Shown here: positions 56,401-62,336 of the stretch, piece by piece
Layout: each line of letters opens with the position of its first letter
Numbering within the stretch: the stretch's first letter is position 1
Assembly: GCA_015661075.1 (NCBI GenBank)
Contig: JACVQJ010000006.1
Span: forward strand, 1-62,336
Length of the DNA stretch: 62,336 nucleotides
Reading direction: 5' to 3'
Source of the DNA: Parachlamydiales bacterium
Lineage (GTDB): Bacteria; Chlamydiota; Chlamydiia; Chlamydiales; SM23-39
Notes under the pieces: generated by a model
What the model saw: the letters and a program-made list of their open reading frames with translations, nothing else
Told to the model about the DNA's origin: nothing
Databases searched by the model: none
Made by a program: the position numbers and the translations under genes

Positions 56401-56825
56401 CTCGGATCGAGGCCCGTGACCCGATTTAATACAAAGGAGTTTTGCGACGGCTGAATAAACGTGACCTTTTCGTCAACATCGATACCAAAATTTTGCCAAT
56501 TGATGATCAAATCATCAGAACATGAAATTTCCAGAGCGTTTTGCTTTTGGATCAATTCTGCTGCCCCATGGGCAATGGTCGGCCCGATAGGGTTTGCCGA
56601 AAGAGCGCCGCTCAAAAGTAATCCAGCAAGAGCCAGTTGCAAAGCTCCACGACTGCGAAAAATCGATGATTTTGGCGTGTCTTGCGAGAACAGGCGAAGC
56701 CTGTTCGAACTGCGCCGACGGCGGCTTGTCCAAGAGGACAAGCGAGTAGGCGCAGTCGGAAGATACGCCAAAAGGGCGATTTTTCGCGTCGAAGAGTTTT
56801 GCAACCGGCTCGCAATTTTTTTCAT
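50442..56825 (-). CDS. TpsA exoprotein, 2,127 residues, with disrupted signal peptide
   Basis: Second TPS exoprotein. The N-terminus MKKIASRLQ is followed by 54 arginine- and serine-rich residues encoded by a palindromic element (56637-56804), then the hydrophobic core LALAGLLLSGALSA and the TPS domain with NPNGI at 158-162. Residues 420-1,300 are Thr/Ser/Gly/Ala-rich beta repeats (units like TITFGTPTTVNITT), including a tandem duplication of about 250 residues. After less regular beta structure comes a proline linker (VPPVPPVPPAPTPT) and a C-terminal piece with cysteines. Export requires TpsB, whose gene directly upstream is broken by an IS. The inserted segment gives an unusually long, basic n-region; whether it still exports is open. 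Confidence 0.88.
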   Translation of the reverse strand: MKKIASRLQNSSTRKIALLAYLPTAPTRLSSWTSRRRRSSNRLRLFSQDTPKSSIFRSRGALQLALAGLLLSGALSANPIGPTIAHGAAELIQKQNALEISCSDDLIINWQNFGIDVDEKVTFIQPSQNSFVLNRVTGLDPSHILGALSSNGALFLINPNGILIGERAKIDVGSLLASTLNIKDDDFLQHKDLPLFSDSKASIVNQGQIESMGDVYLIAKTVDNQGNIVSENGKVSIGAGVNVLIKPQETESLYIMPDLENSDPETFGVSNSGLIQSLQTEIKTSNSYALAIKHTGQIEAVSLENRGGDVYLVASNGRVDVDNGTIVAKKGNDGGQVKVLGKEVVLQNQASIDVSNIHNGGNVFVGGGKQGKDPQLLNAQLNFAGKDVVIDASSQESGNGGDVVLWADGITSFYGTVYSQGGAVQGDGGFVEVSGLGELNYRGFTRTTAMNGHAGTLLLDPSYIIISTAATSPGYNATIPVTFNPPTNPTPELATNIFNQGDLQTALIGGNVIISTAAGALGGANAGDIQFGTGVMAIALTMTGAGYTLTLNADRDILIPAATTSVAITFPAGGNGELIFNATRHISILTPSFTCTNAKTVNLTATTGNITNTGITAAQTITFSGGTPTFAFSAAGAIGIALGGATTLGTTINLGTPTTVSMSTTGAGGITLGNSAVATTAATSITMGATGSVTLSTTNAGGGTSASINLGHTAATTSGAYSLNFGTPTTVGITTSGASANITLGSNATTATKTITFGTPTAVNITTNGATADIIFGNAVSTTGATTLSGGSSTIFTASAKRNISFITAGTGAMTFTNFGSFVFSAVTGDIINSGISAAQTITFSGGTPTFLFSAAGATGIALGGTGTFGTTIDLGTPTTVGMSTTGAGGITLGNSAASTTAATSITMGATASVNLSTTGASAAITLGHLLASGTTSGAYSLIFGTPATVSVTTSGATAASINLGNAAVTTGTYSLNFGATTSAILSTGGSSAAINLGHLALSGATTATYSMTFGTTASATLSTSGPSAVINLGNTAATATSGAYSLTFGTTGNGPVSVTTSGLSAGITLGSSNTTGTKTITFGTPTTVNITTTGLTADIIFGHAASTTGATTLAAGSSTILNASAGQNILFSSNGTGAIVFNPFSRTNFTAPVGSIYTNAVATGQAINFTAVSRVDLNALIGINIGSGGSNTVAMTFTTATAVNMTTTVGDVQFYNNVGGAITLTGNPLTVLTATAGNDIRYNLGTGALTFATFASVKCYAANLIQATPLGTGGKVFTGVSAIEYRGNNGISIGQGATAFNRTVTYGNPTSISMSTVNAGSDITLGGTGTGNFGLTGGPATIFNILPVRNLIINGTGVSAMTFTGFNTVNLYAPSPAVPTSAQVLSLLNPGASAAVPGILFTGVTNLNINPYSITFLGATQFINILTATAASITTQVAQIFPSTLTMTDQNTNLTITSPAITVNRRIVDTAIGSITLNALSGDITVESTVATLSAQVGVLNGNVTINSANSLHVYGNTALAGVGSFAQIGFDLPNTVSDIYLNVPNEIHVRGGLSLTANARCYALIGHGGGAPAVGNRTGDIIISPCTSITVEANDGDPTTPTSGTEGAAHIGHFILDPLTVVGLQGDIRGVTPGSRIMVSGAVDIDGGVQDQATALIGHGASSVGAGGNISIDGNIYLQCQDLEIVGRTALTATGEAYAGIGHKIRYSALGAIGGSITGSVDVKVLESAFVIAQAAGGAAFIGAYSSFGFGFDNTTSMDLSLVSVDVGDDFTCLGGTTTAQENKALIGVWAEYAGGATTANTKTNLYIRTGHDFSFLTRLGESCYISSGQAPSLGRTTDIIVGRNFYLMGEASTAALLAIDTLSLTVTGSMTLTNAALPPYKSYIQTENTTSITVGNDLFMQGSCVSSFASNDGYAYIRNNAGSGTGAMTIIVGQKLMMNPISRIQNAAAGQPITIVVDNMFPTFPQSGMGAIHEAYHDSISTSGNAAPIRIFTSMQSLNTIDNIPGAYARINGQSFTPGTEFVDTAQEVWGTYYPNSYVNPNAPYFTFFYKNSNVPPVPPVPPAPTPTVILQIDPSIFEPDYEMFHKPFGLFFDFLSDLNASCDYFNESKNRCEEMQILPSKDF
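53450..54990 (-). repeat. Internal tandem repeats of the 2,127-residue exoprotein
   Basis: This DNA encodes about a dozen short beta-repeat units, arranged in two longer near-copies of roughly 250 codons. Both copies run from ISAAQTITFSGGTPTF-type sequence through AGGITLGNSA, SITMGATASVNLST and a TATKTITFGTP block, to ATTL.GGSSTI. It is protein-level repetition and not a CRISPR array. Such regions recombine easily, so copy number may differ between strains or be compressed in assembly. Confidence 0.75.
56637..56804. repeat. Palindromic element inserted in frame in the TpsA signal peptide
   Basis: Bases TTGCAA at both ends (56637-56642, 56799-56804) flank an imperfect palindrome. The outer arms share GCGAAAAATCG and TTTTGGCGT.TCTT, further in come TGCGCC/GGCGCA stretches, and the centre is a GCTTGTCC/GGACAAGC hairpin. 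Net addition is 162 bases, exactly 54 codons. Deleting it with one TTGCAA restores MKKIASRLQLALAGLLLSGA, a normal signal peptide start. The in-frame insertion into a gene resembles Rickettsia palindromic elements. Confidence 0.85.
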
Positions 56826-56828
56826 GTT

Positions 56829-57711
56829 TTAAAAGCTTCCTACTAAACCGAAGTGAATTTTCTGAACATTTTCATTCTGGTCAAATTCGGTTCTATGAAG
56901 TTTGAATCCACAATCAAAACGAAACACCAGGTAATTCGACAAGTTATAACGCAGTCCCGGACCTGTACCGATCAAATATTGCAAATTTTTTACATTTGGC
57001 GCCGGATGAACATCCCATCCCATACCAGTATCTAAAAATAGTAAAAACTGTAACCTGTTCTTCAATCGCTTAATAAAATTAAACGATGGCAATCTCAGTT
57101 CAATATTTGTCAGAATCGCATTGTCTCGATAAATCTCATTTTCATCGTAGCCGCGAACGGAATAAAATCCTCCCAAGCCAAATTGCTCCGTAGATATCAG
57201 GTTTTGAGATGACAGTTGAGTGCGCAGATTTAAAAATAATTCAAAATTGTGCGGCAAATTAAACAGAGGACTCAGTGTGAAAATTGAATAGATATAACGA
57301 TTGGTAGCTTGATGTCTTAGCGCGCTGAAATCAGCATTGCTCTGATGAGGCAGTGTTTGACAAGGAGAAAAATAGGCTTCGAGAGATATTGGCACGGTGA
57401 CAGAGGAAAAGGTCCATTGTCTTGCGTATTTGGCCATGACCTGGGAAATGTTGACAATGTTGCGGATGACCGGCACGCCGAAATATGACATGTTGACATT
57501 GGTAATTTTGTAATCATAACCACAGTTAAACTCATGGGTATACTTCCCGAATGCACATAATGGAATAATATATCGAAAGGATGCCTGTCCGCCTTGGCCT
57601 ACATGTTTTAAATTCGCGATTGTTATTGTTGGCTTGATATGAGAATACCCGCCGTAAATAGTTATAAAATGGCGATAATTAACAGGAAGAGTGTAGGTTG
57701 CAGTATGAGAA
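56829..57711 (-). pseudogene. TpsB transporter, C-terminal half
   Basis: C-terminal part of an FhaC/ShlB-type outer-membrane transporter cut off by an IS. The segment encodes the barrel from SHTATYTLPVNYRHF to the end QKIHFGLVGSF, with the conserved loop-6 motif SVRGYDENEIYRDNA and a terminal aromatic residue. The open frame extends into the IS up to 57860 (start MDSGYRS), which gives no signal peptide, so no functional product is expected. Removing the IS and one 9-bp duplication joins it in frame with the fragment at 58848-60055, a 693-residue TpsB. Confidence 0.88.
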
Positions 57712-58847
57712 GGCTTTGTTGCACAATTCCCAGCAAGCGATGAGTGTTTTCTAATCGCTGCCTGAATTAAATCGTCACTTTGTAGCTTTTGGGCATTCCA
57801 ACTTCCGTCATTCGATTGAGTGCATCTAATTTTATCGCCACTTCTGTAGCCTGAGTCCATTCCCTGCGAGCGGTCAGTCGATCCCCCAATACTGTTTTAT
57901 ACCTAAACATCGCCGTTTCTGATAGAGATCTTCGATGATATCCAACCTCTTGTTTCCAGAGAGAGCGACCTTCCTCGCCAAGTTCCTGAATTCGCCGGAT
58001 TGCTTTGTCTCGCTCTTTCAGAGCTGGGAGCAACCACCTTTTTTGTGGCTTTGCGTTTTTGTCGGGTGGGATAATTTGCCTTCCACCCCTGTCATAAACC
58101 GCTTCGCGACAATCAACCGTGTCATAAGCTCCATCGCCGAGAACATCCCCAAGAGGAATGCCTTCAAGCGCTTCCATCATATAGAGCATAGCTTCATCGT
58201 CACCTACATTATTTGAGGTCATTGCGCTAACTATTATTTGTCCCGAATCCGCGCACATCCCAATGTGCACTTTACGCCATGTTCTTCGTTTGGAATATCC
58301 ATGCTTTCGCACTTTCCATTCGCCTTCGCCAAAGACTTTCACTCCGGTCGAATCGAAAATCACATTCAATTTTTCTCCAGGCTTGAGAAGTCGTCTCAAT
58401 GGAATTTTGAGCCCTTTCGCCCGACGAGAAAAAACTGAATAATGAGGACATATAAGATCGAGTCCCAAGATTTTAATGAGCGATCCGAGGAATCCTTGCA
58501 AAGCGCGCAGAGCGGTTCGAAACACGGCTTTGATCAGCAACCCGCATCGAATGGCATCGTCGGAATAGGTGTCCGGTCTTCCAGGTTTTCCTACACGCTC
58601 AACTGAATACCACTTGCTAATCGCAGGCTCATCGAACCAAAAAGTGATGCTTCCTCGATTCACCAATGATTGGTTATACTGTCGCCAGTTGCGGATGCGG
58701 TACTGGTCTTTCTTCTTGGAGAGAGTCAGATCTTTCTTTGGAGCCATGTCGAGCCTGGTTTTTTTGTTGTGGTAAACAAAAAATTTATAGACTCGTTTGC
58801 CTGAAGGCAAGAGGAACTTCATCCGCAGCTATTTACGCAACAACGCC
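57712..58847 (-). mobile_element. IS5-family (IS903-like) insertion sequence, 1,136 bp
   Basis: The ends are imperfect inverted repeats: GGCTTTGTTGCACAA at 57712 and, on the other strand, GGCGTTGTTGCGTAA from 58847. This is the IS903-type terminus. Both flanks carry the 9-bp direct repeat GTATGAGAA (57703-57711 and 58848-58856), the target duplication length of the IS903 group. One transposase gene fills it. The duplication is still perfect, so the insertion is fairly recent. Confidence 0.93.
57767..58822 (-). CDS. IS5-family DDE transposase
   Basis: Catalyses movement of the surrounding IS. The reading frame has 351 residues; the internal ATG at 58747 (MAPKKDLTLSKKK) gives 326, closer to IS903 transposases. 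The DDE triad is visible: FDSTGVKVFGEGEW (first Asp), GDGAYDT (second Asp) and SLSETAMFRYK (Glu) in the C-terminal third. RNWRQYNQSLVNRGSITFWF near the N-terminus is typical of the IS903 group. The gene looks intact. It is read in the same direction as the interrupted tpsB. Confidence 0.93.
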   Translation of the reverse strand: MKFLLPSGKRVYKFFVYHNKKTRLDMAPKKDLTLSKKKDQYRIRNWRQYNQSLVNRGSITFWFDEPAISKWYSVERVGKPGRPDTYSDDAIRCGLLIKAVFRTALRALQGFLGSLIKILGLDLICPHYSVFSRRAKGLKIPLRRLLKPGEKLNVIFDSTGVKVFGEGEWKVRKHGYSKRRTWRKVHIGMCADSGQIIVSAMTSNNVGDDEAMLYMMEALEGIPLGDVLGDGAYDTVDCREAVYDRGGRQIIPPDKNAKPQKRWLLPALKERDKAIRRIQELGEEGRSLWKQEVGYHRRSLSETAMFRYKTVLGDRLTARREWTQATEVAIKLDALNRMTEVGMPKSYKVTI

Positions 58848-60055
58848 GTATGAGAATAGAATCTTTCAGTATTGAAAGCGCTGGTAAACTGATAGGAAAA
58901 AATGTGATCCAGGCCCCAAAGGTTGCCGAGATTTAAACCAGCATAGAAGCGGTTATAATCTGTCGTTCTAATCCCTGTGTTATCTACTCCGGCGTAGACA
59001 CGATACGTTCTTTTGTCTGAAACCCACAGTTCCAGATCAGTGGTGTTATTTTCAGAGCCGGGCTTAACAATCAGACTGCTGTTTCTGAAAGGATTGCGAT
59101 TGATCAAACGCACATCTTTTTCCAACTCGGCCGCATCGATTGTTTGTCCGGAGTCGGCATGAATGTATTTTCTGAGAAATCTTTGTTTAAAATGATCATT
59201 CCCCTGAATCGAAATCGTCCCAATTCTACTCTCCGTAATGACAAATTTGATCACTCCGTTTGAGATTTTTTGCTCTGGCGTTGTCACGGTGACAAATGGA
59301 TGACCTTTTCGATGATAAAAATCGATAATCTCCTTTTTAATTGTCGCAATATTATCGTTGGAGATCTCTTGTTGAATAAAAACCTTTAAATCGAGAATAA
59401 GCCCTTCTTGAAAAATAATCGGTAAAGACGGACTAACCTGGACACCCGTCAATGATGAATCAACCTCTTCATCGCGCTCGAGCAATACGATGGCATTGAT
59501 CGTAGGTTTCGAATCGATTGGATTTATGTCCGAGACTTTTTCATCGGGGCATACTTCCGATCCAGCTGCTGCAATCCGATCTTCCTGTTGAAGTGGAAGA
59601 ACTCCTTCATTGAAAGGAGGAGCTTCTTGGATGCCGAAAGAGGTGGAACAGCTTACATCGCATCCTGAATGATCAGATAGCTTGCTTTGCCCCATCCCTG
59701 CAGGGGTGCGATTGTCCTCCACGCTGCCTTCTTTTTGAACTGAATTTTTTTCAAAGCTCTGTGGGTGGATGGACTCTTGTGGCGAAATTTCATCGGTAGA
59801 CTGCTCAAAATGAACATCCAAAGCAATATTATCTTCAGATCGAGATTCTATAGAATTCGCATCGATCGCAACCGTTTCCTCTGAACGAGAATCAATACAA
59901 ATCGGTTGCGCAACACTTTCCACATCAGTAGAACTTCCTTCAACTATCTGAACATAAACCATTTCAGAAACATAATCGTCCGAAGTCCGACGACAACAAC
60001 AGACAATACAAACCAAAAATACTATGAAAACGCTACCGATAAAGCGACAAAACAT
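58848..60055 (-). pseudogene. TpsB transporter, N-terminal half
   Basis: N-terminal 403 codons of an FhaC/ShlB-type two-partner secretion transporter. An export signal rich in cysteine (MFCRFIGSVFIVFLVCIVCC) is followed by about 180 low-complexity acidic residues. Next are POTRA domains (about residues 225-345: LPIIFQEGLILDLKVFI, FYHRKGHPFVTVTTP, GTISIQGNDHFKQRFLRKYI), and then the barrel begins (YRVYAGVDNTGIRTTDYNRF). The IS at 58847 truncates it; the natural frame ends in LLRK encoded by the IS. Part of the linker is encoded by a diverged hairpin repeat (59595-59716). It would secrete the TpsA proteins encoded on both sides. Confidence 0.88.
59595..59716. repeat. Diverged, inverted copy of the hairpin repeat inside tpsB
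   Basis: Compared with the reverse complement of the repeat at 7352, the first 31 bases (GAAGAACTCCTTCATTGAAA and on) match at about nine positions in ten, and CCCATCCCTGCAGGGGTG matches CCCACCCCTGAAGGGGTG at most positions. The middle is weaker with small gaps. It lies entirely in the tpsB frame and encodes part of the linker before the POTRA domains (PAGMGQSKLSDHSGCDV and on). Confidence 0.6.
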
Positions 60056-60280
60056 TTGCTACCTTTATAATTGTGCGTATATCACATATAAAATTTTTGT
60101 ACATTTTTTTATGGTCCTGACTTTGACACCTGATTTTTACAACTCAACTTGAGATAATTGCGCTCAAAAGAGGGTGGCTCCTGTGTTGTGGATCCCTTTT
60201 GGGGATTCGGGTTACATTGGAGAGCTATAGGTTACTCCGTTTAAGGGAGCAACCCTCCAGGGAAATTGCAAGAAGATTTT

Positions 60281-60530
60281 TGAACGCACTGCTTGCCTAG
60301 CGGGAGTTTACAAGTTATTTTGACGATATGATGCAAGATTTTGAGTCGCAATCGATTATATTTTTGAGTGTATTACCCAATCGGCTAAGCACGAATAAAC
60401 TCCCGCTAGAGTCCCACCCCTTCAGGGGGTCTAGGCAAGTTATTCTATGAGATGCGGTATGCGGCTTTAGCCGCACCGCCTCCAAAAGCTGCGTAAAGAA
60501 TCTCCTCCTTGAAAGGTGGAGATTCTTCTG
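60281..60530. repeat. Hairpin repeat, copy interrupted by a nested element
   Basis: Fourth intergenic copy, in the 480-base gap between tpsB and the third TpsA gene. It starts TTGAACGCACTGCTTGCCTA, is interrupted at 60302 by a 105-bp element, then resumes GTCCCACCCCTTCAGGGGGT, GCGGCTTTAGCCGC and CTCCTTGAAAGGTGGAG. The 225 bases before it (60056-60280) contain no gene or clear signal. Confidence 0.82.
60302..60406. mobile_element. 105-bp MITE-like element nested in the repeat
   Basis: Perfect 10-bp terminal inverted repeats CGGGAGTTTA and TAAACTCCCG bound 105 bases without an open frame. CTAG is duplicated on both sides (60298-60301, 60407-60410), and the uninterrupted copy at 7352 has a single CTAG at that place, so the insertion is directly demonstrated. 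Too small to encode a transposase; it must be moved in trans. Confidence 0.85.
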
Positions 60531-60535
60531 TCCAT

Positions 60536-62336
60536 TTACTTTTTTAGCGGAAAATCAATTACATTATTAAGAATCGAATAAAATTGATATTGGATAGATG
60601 TTGGAAGATAAAACGCACTATAATTAGAAACCCCATTCAGACAAACGCCCAGCAGCGTTGAATAGAATTGGATAATGGTGGGTGAAGCGGGCACAGCAGG
60701 AACGGGAGACGGCGGAGGCGGAACGGGAGCATGGACGATCACGTTGCCAATAAAATTGAGTACATTGGTGAATCCCACTCCCAGATTGGAGGCCGTACCG
60801 GAAGAAGCTGTCGTGAGGTAAACGTCTGCGGGAGGAGCGATATAAGCAAAATAATTAAACGTATTTCCCGCGGCAGCCGCTCCTCCGTCGATCGAACCAG
60901 TCACGCCTTTTTGGTCGGCGAAGACAAATGAATCATTGGCAGTGCCTCCGACCAGATTGGCGATATTGACGAAGGTCATTCCCGCGACGGTTCCCTGATC
61001 CGTATTGGTGATATTCCAGACATTCACGGCATTGGGGCCTTTCAATGTATTCGATCCGGCGCCTCCATCAATGGTTCCGGCCACGGTGAATCCCGGGGTG
61101 AAGTCAAATGTATCGGTGCTCGAACCGCCTGTCAGGTTTTGAAACGCGCTGAACGCAACGGTGCCATTGATGTTTCCCGCGTTATTGGCTGTAATCGTCC
61201 AGGTATTGGCGCTATTGGCCCCTGTCAAAGTGTTGTTTCCGGCACCGCCGATGTAGGTTTGGATATCGGCGATGCCGCCCGTTCCCGTCGCCGTCCCTGC
61301 CGCGAGATTGACAGCGACCGCGCCGAGATAGAGACCATAATCCAGAGTACAGGTTCCTCCGACGCCGCCATCAATTACTCCGGTTACTCCTACGCCATTG
61401 CTCAAAATAAAGAGATCGGTTCCAGCCCCTCCCCTGAGGTTTTCTATTCCAGAAAATAAAATATTGCTTGTAGAGATGTCTCCCGCATTGGCGGCTGTCA
61501 CATGCCATGTGTTGTTTGCTTGAATGTCTGTTAGCCTATCATTCGAGCTTTGTCCAATGATGGTTTGTATCGATGTGAAATTCGTGATGCCCGCTCCCGA
61601 ATTAATCGATCCTAGAGAAGATCCTGTAACCGTCCAGTCAACTAAGCCTGCTCCGCCAGGCCCCGTGATGATATTTGTACCGCCGCCGCCATCGATGCCC
61701 ATTCCGCCAATGCCAGTGATGACTCCAGCTATCGTAAAAGTATAGTTATCGTCGACAGCTCCTCCGACAAGCTTTTCCATGCCGCTAAAGGAGATCCCCG
61801 ATGCGAGAGAGCCTCCATTCGACGCATTAATCGTCCATGTATCACCGCTGTTTAGCCCAGTCAGGGTATCATTCGTGCTGTTTCCGGCAAGTTGTTGAAT
61901 CGATGTGAAGGTCGTGATGCCGGCTCCCGCATTAATCAATCCGGTAGTAGCTCCTGTAACACTCCACGCCACTGCGGCCGCTCCTCCTGGCCCCGATGCA
62001 ACAAAGCCCCCGTCTTGCGCATTAATCGTCCAGGTATCACCGCCGGCAAGTCCAGTCAGAGTATCTTTCGTGCTATTTGCGGCAAGTATCTGAATCGATG
62101 TGAACGTAGTGACGCCGGCTCCCGAATCAACCGATCCGGCAGTAGCTCCTGTAATACTCCAGGCCACTGGGTTTATCCCGCTAGGCCCCGTGATGGTATT
62201 TGTACCGCCGCCGCCATCGATGCCGATTCCGCCGATGCCGGTGATGACTCCAAATGTCGTAAAGGTAAACAAATCATTACCAGCCCCTCCGACAAGCTTT
62301 TCCATCCCGCTAAAGTTGAATACTGCTAGATAGCCC
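60536..62336 (-). CDS. Third TpsA-like beta-repeat exoprotein (C-terminal part, 5' end outside window)
   Basis: The frame is open to the window edge, so the N-terminus, signal and TPS domain are not seen. The visible 599 codons hold repeats: first a unit with GGGGTNTITGP, VAWSITGATAGSV and FTSIQILAANSTKDTLTGL, then units of the same kind as in the 1,731-residue protein (NTWTITANNAGNINGTVAFS, AFQNLTGGSSTDTFDF, GTIDGGAGSNTL). A proline linker (VPPPPSPVPAVPASP) and a short C-terminal domain close it, the same ending plan as the 2,127-residue exoprotein. It is the first TpsA of the locus in the direction of transcription. Confidence 0.82.
   Translation of the reverse strand, partial: GYLAVFNFSGMEKLVGGAGNDLFTFTTFGVITGIGGIGIDGGGGTNTITGPSGINPVAWSITGATAGSVDSGAGVTTFTSIQILAANSTKDTLTGLAGGDTWTINAQDGGFVASGPGGAAAVAWSVTGATTGLINAGAGITTFTSIQQLAGNSTNDTLTGLNSGDTWTINASNGGSLASGISFSGMEKLVGGAVDDNYTFTIAGVITGIGGMGIDGGGGTNIITGPGGAGLVDWTVTGSSLGSINSGAGITNFTSIQTIIGQSSNDRLTDIQANNTWHVTAANAGDISTSNILFSGIENLRGGAGTDLFILSNGVGVTGVIDGGVGGTCTLDYGLYLGAVAVNLAAGTATGTGGIADIQTYIGGAGNNTLTGANSANTWTITANNAGNINGTVAFSAFQNLTGGSSTDTFDFTPGFTVAGTIDGGAGSNTLKGPNAVNVWNITNTDQGTVAGMTFVNIANLVGGTANDSFVFADQKGVTGSIDGGAAAAGNTFNYFAYIAPPADVYLTTASSGTASNLGVGFTNVLNFIGNVIVHAPVPPPPSPVPAVPASPTIIQFYSTLLGVCLNGVSNYSAFYLPTSIQYQFYSILNNVIDFPLKK

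Noticed and set aside
57712-57860. IS-derived start (MDSGYRSGDK) as a functional start for the TpsB C-terminal half
   Set aside because: It provides no signal peptide and no POTRA domain, so the product could not reach or work in the outer membrane.
61139-62333. Several plus-strand frames opposite the third TpsA gene
   Set aside because: They are reflections of the Gly/Thr-rich repeats of the minus-strand protein and contain no recognisable domain.

Overview
The window reads as chromosomal DNA of an environmental member of the Chlamydiae. The grounds are gene content and order, combined with recalled knowledge of Chlamydia genomes: a very long PBP2-type transpeptidase of about 1,080 residues diverging from an rpsB-tsf-frr block, gpsA next to a UDP-sugar pyrophosphorylase gene, mnmE directly followed by nth, and ruvC with ruvA. 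Base composition looks nearly even, clearly less AT-rich than Chlamydiaceae. The capsule-type sugar genes, arginine decarboxylase and phosphoketolase also fit an amoeba-associated relative better than a pathogenic Chlamydia. The phylum assignment is inference; no genus is claimed.

Layout. 1-8.2 kb: dTDP-rhamnose genes rfbC-rfbD-rfbB, a laccase-domain (PgeF) gene, an EamA transporter, and a polyamine pair (deoxyhypusine-synthase-like and speA) whose upstream region holds two copies of a 144-bp multi-hairpin repeat, then a secreted Cys/Lys repeat protein. 8.3-12.1 kb: a methyltransferase/ATP-grasp fusion, tRNA-Gly and a DHA2-type MFS pump. 12.1-14.9 kb: a small degraded island against the 3' end of tRNA-Thr, with fragments of an SDR, a DUF1016 nuclease and an EamA transporter, an intact BrnT/antitoxin pair, a nucleotidyltransferase and insertion scars. 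14.9-25.7 kb: an IspD-like/SDR fusion, phosphoketolase, a small methyltransferase, tRNA-Lys, tRNA-Glu, frr, tsf, rpsB, tRNA-Gly and the large PBP2. 25.7-31.6 kb: surface polysaccharide genes (UDP-xylose synthase, Wzc-like without a P-loop lysine, Wza-like lipoprotein, UDP-glucuronate 4-epimerase). 31.7-38.4 kb: NYN and HicB-like genes, gpsA, UDP-sugar pyrophosphorylase, two GT9 glycosyltransferases and a DUF4143 ATPase. 38.4-45.2 kb: a transglutaminase-like protein, a DUF4258/HTH toxin-antitoxin pair, ruvC, ruvA, mnmE, nth and a small secreted protein. 45.2-62.3 kb: a two-partner secretion locus on the minus strand, with three very large TpsA-type exoproteins (one running off the window) and one TpsB transporter gene split by an IS903-like insertion.

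The most interesting signal is the set of small palindromic elements and what they do to genes. One has inserted in frame into the signal-peptide codons of the 2,127-residue exoprotein; removing it together with one copy of its 6-bp flanking repeat restores a textbook signal peptide. A diverged copy of the 144-bp hairpin repeat appears to be read through as protein inside the TpsB gene. A third, unrelated 169-bp palindrome supplies the last codons and stop of the UDP-sugar pyrophosphorylase gene. A 105-bp element with 10-bp inverted ends and a CTAG duplication is nested inside yet another copy of the 144-bp repeat. This resembles the gene-invading Rickettsia palindromic elements, here in a different phylum.
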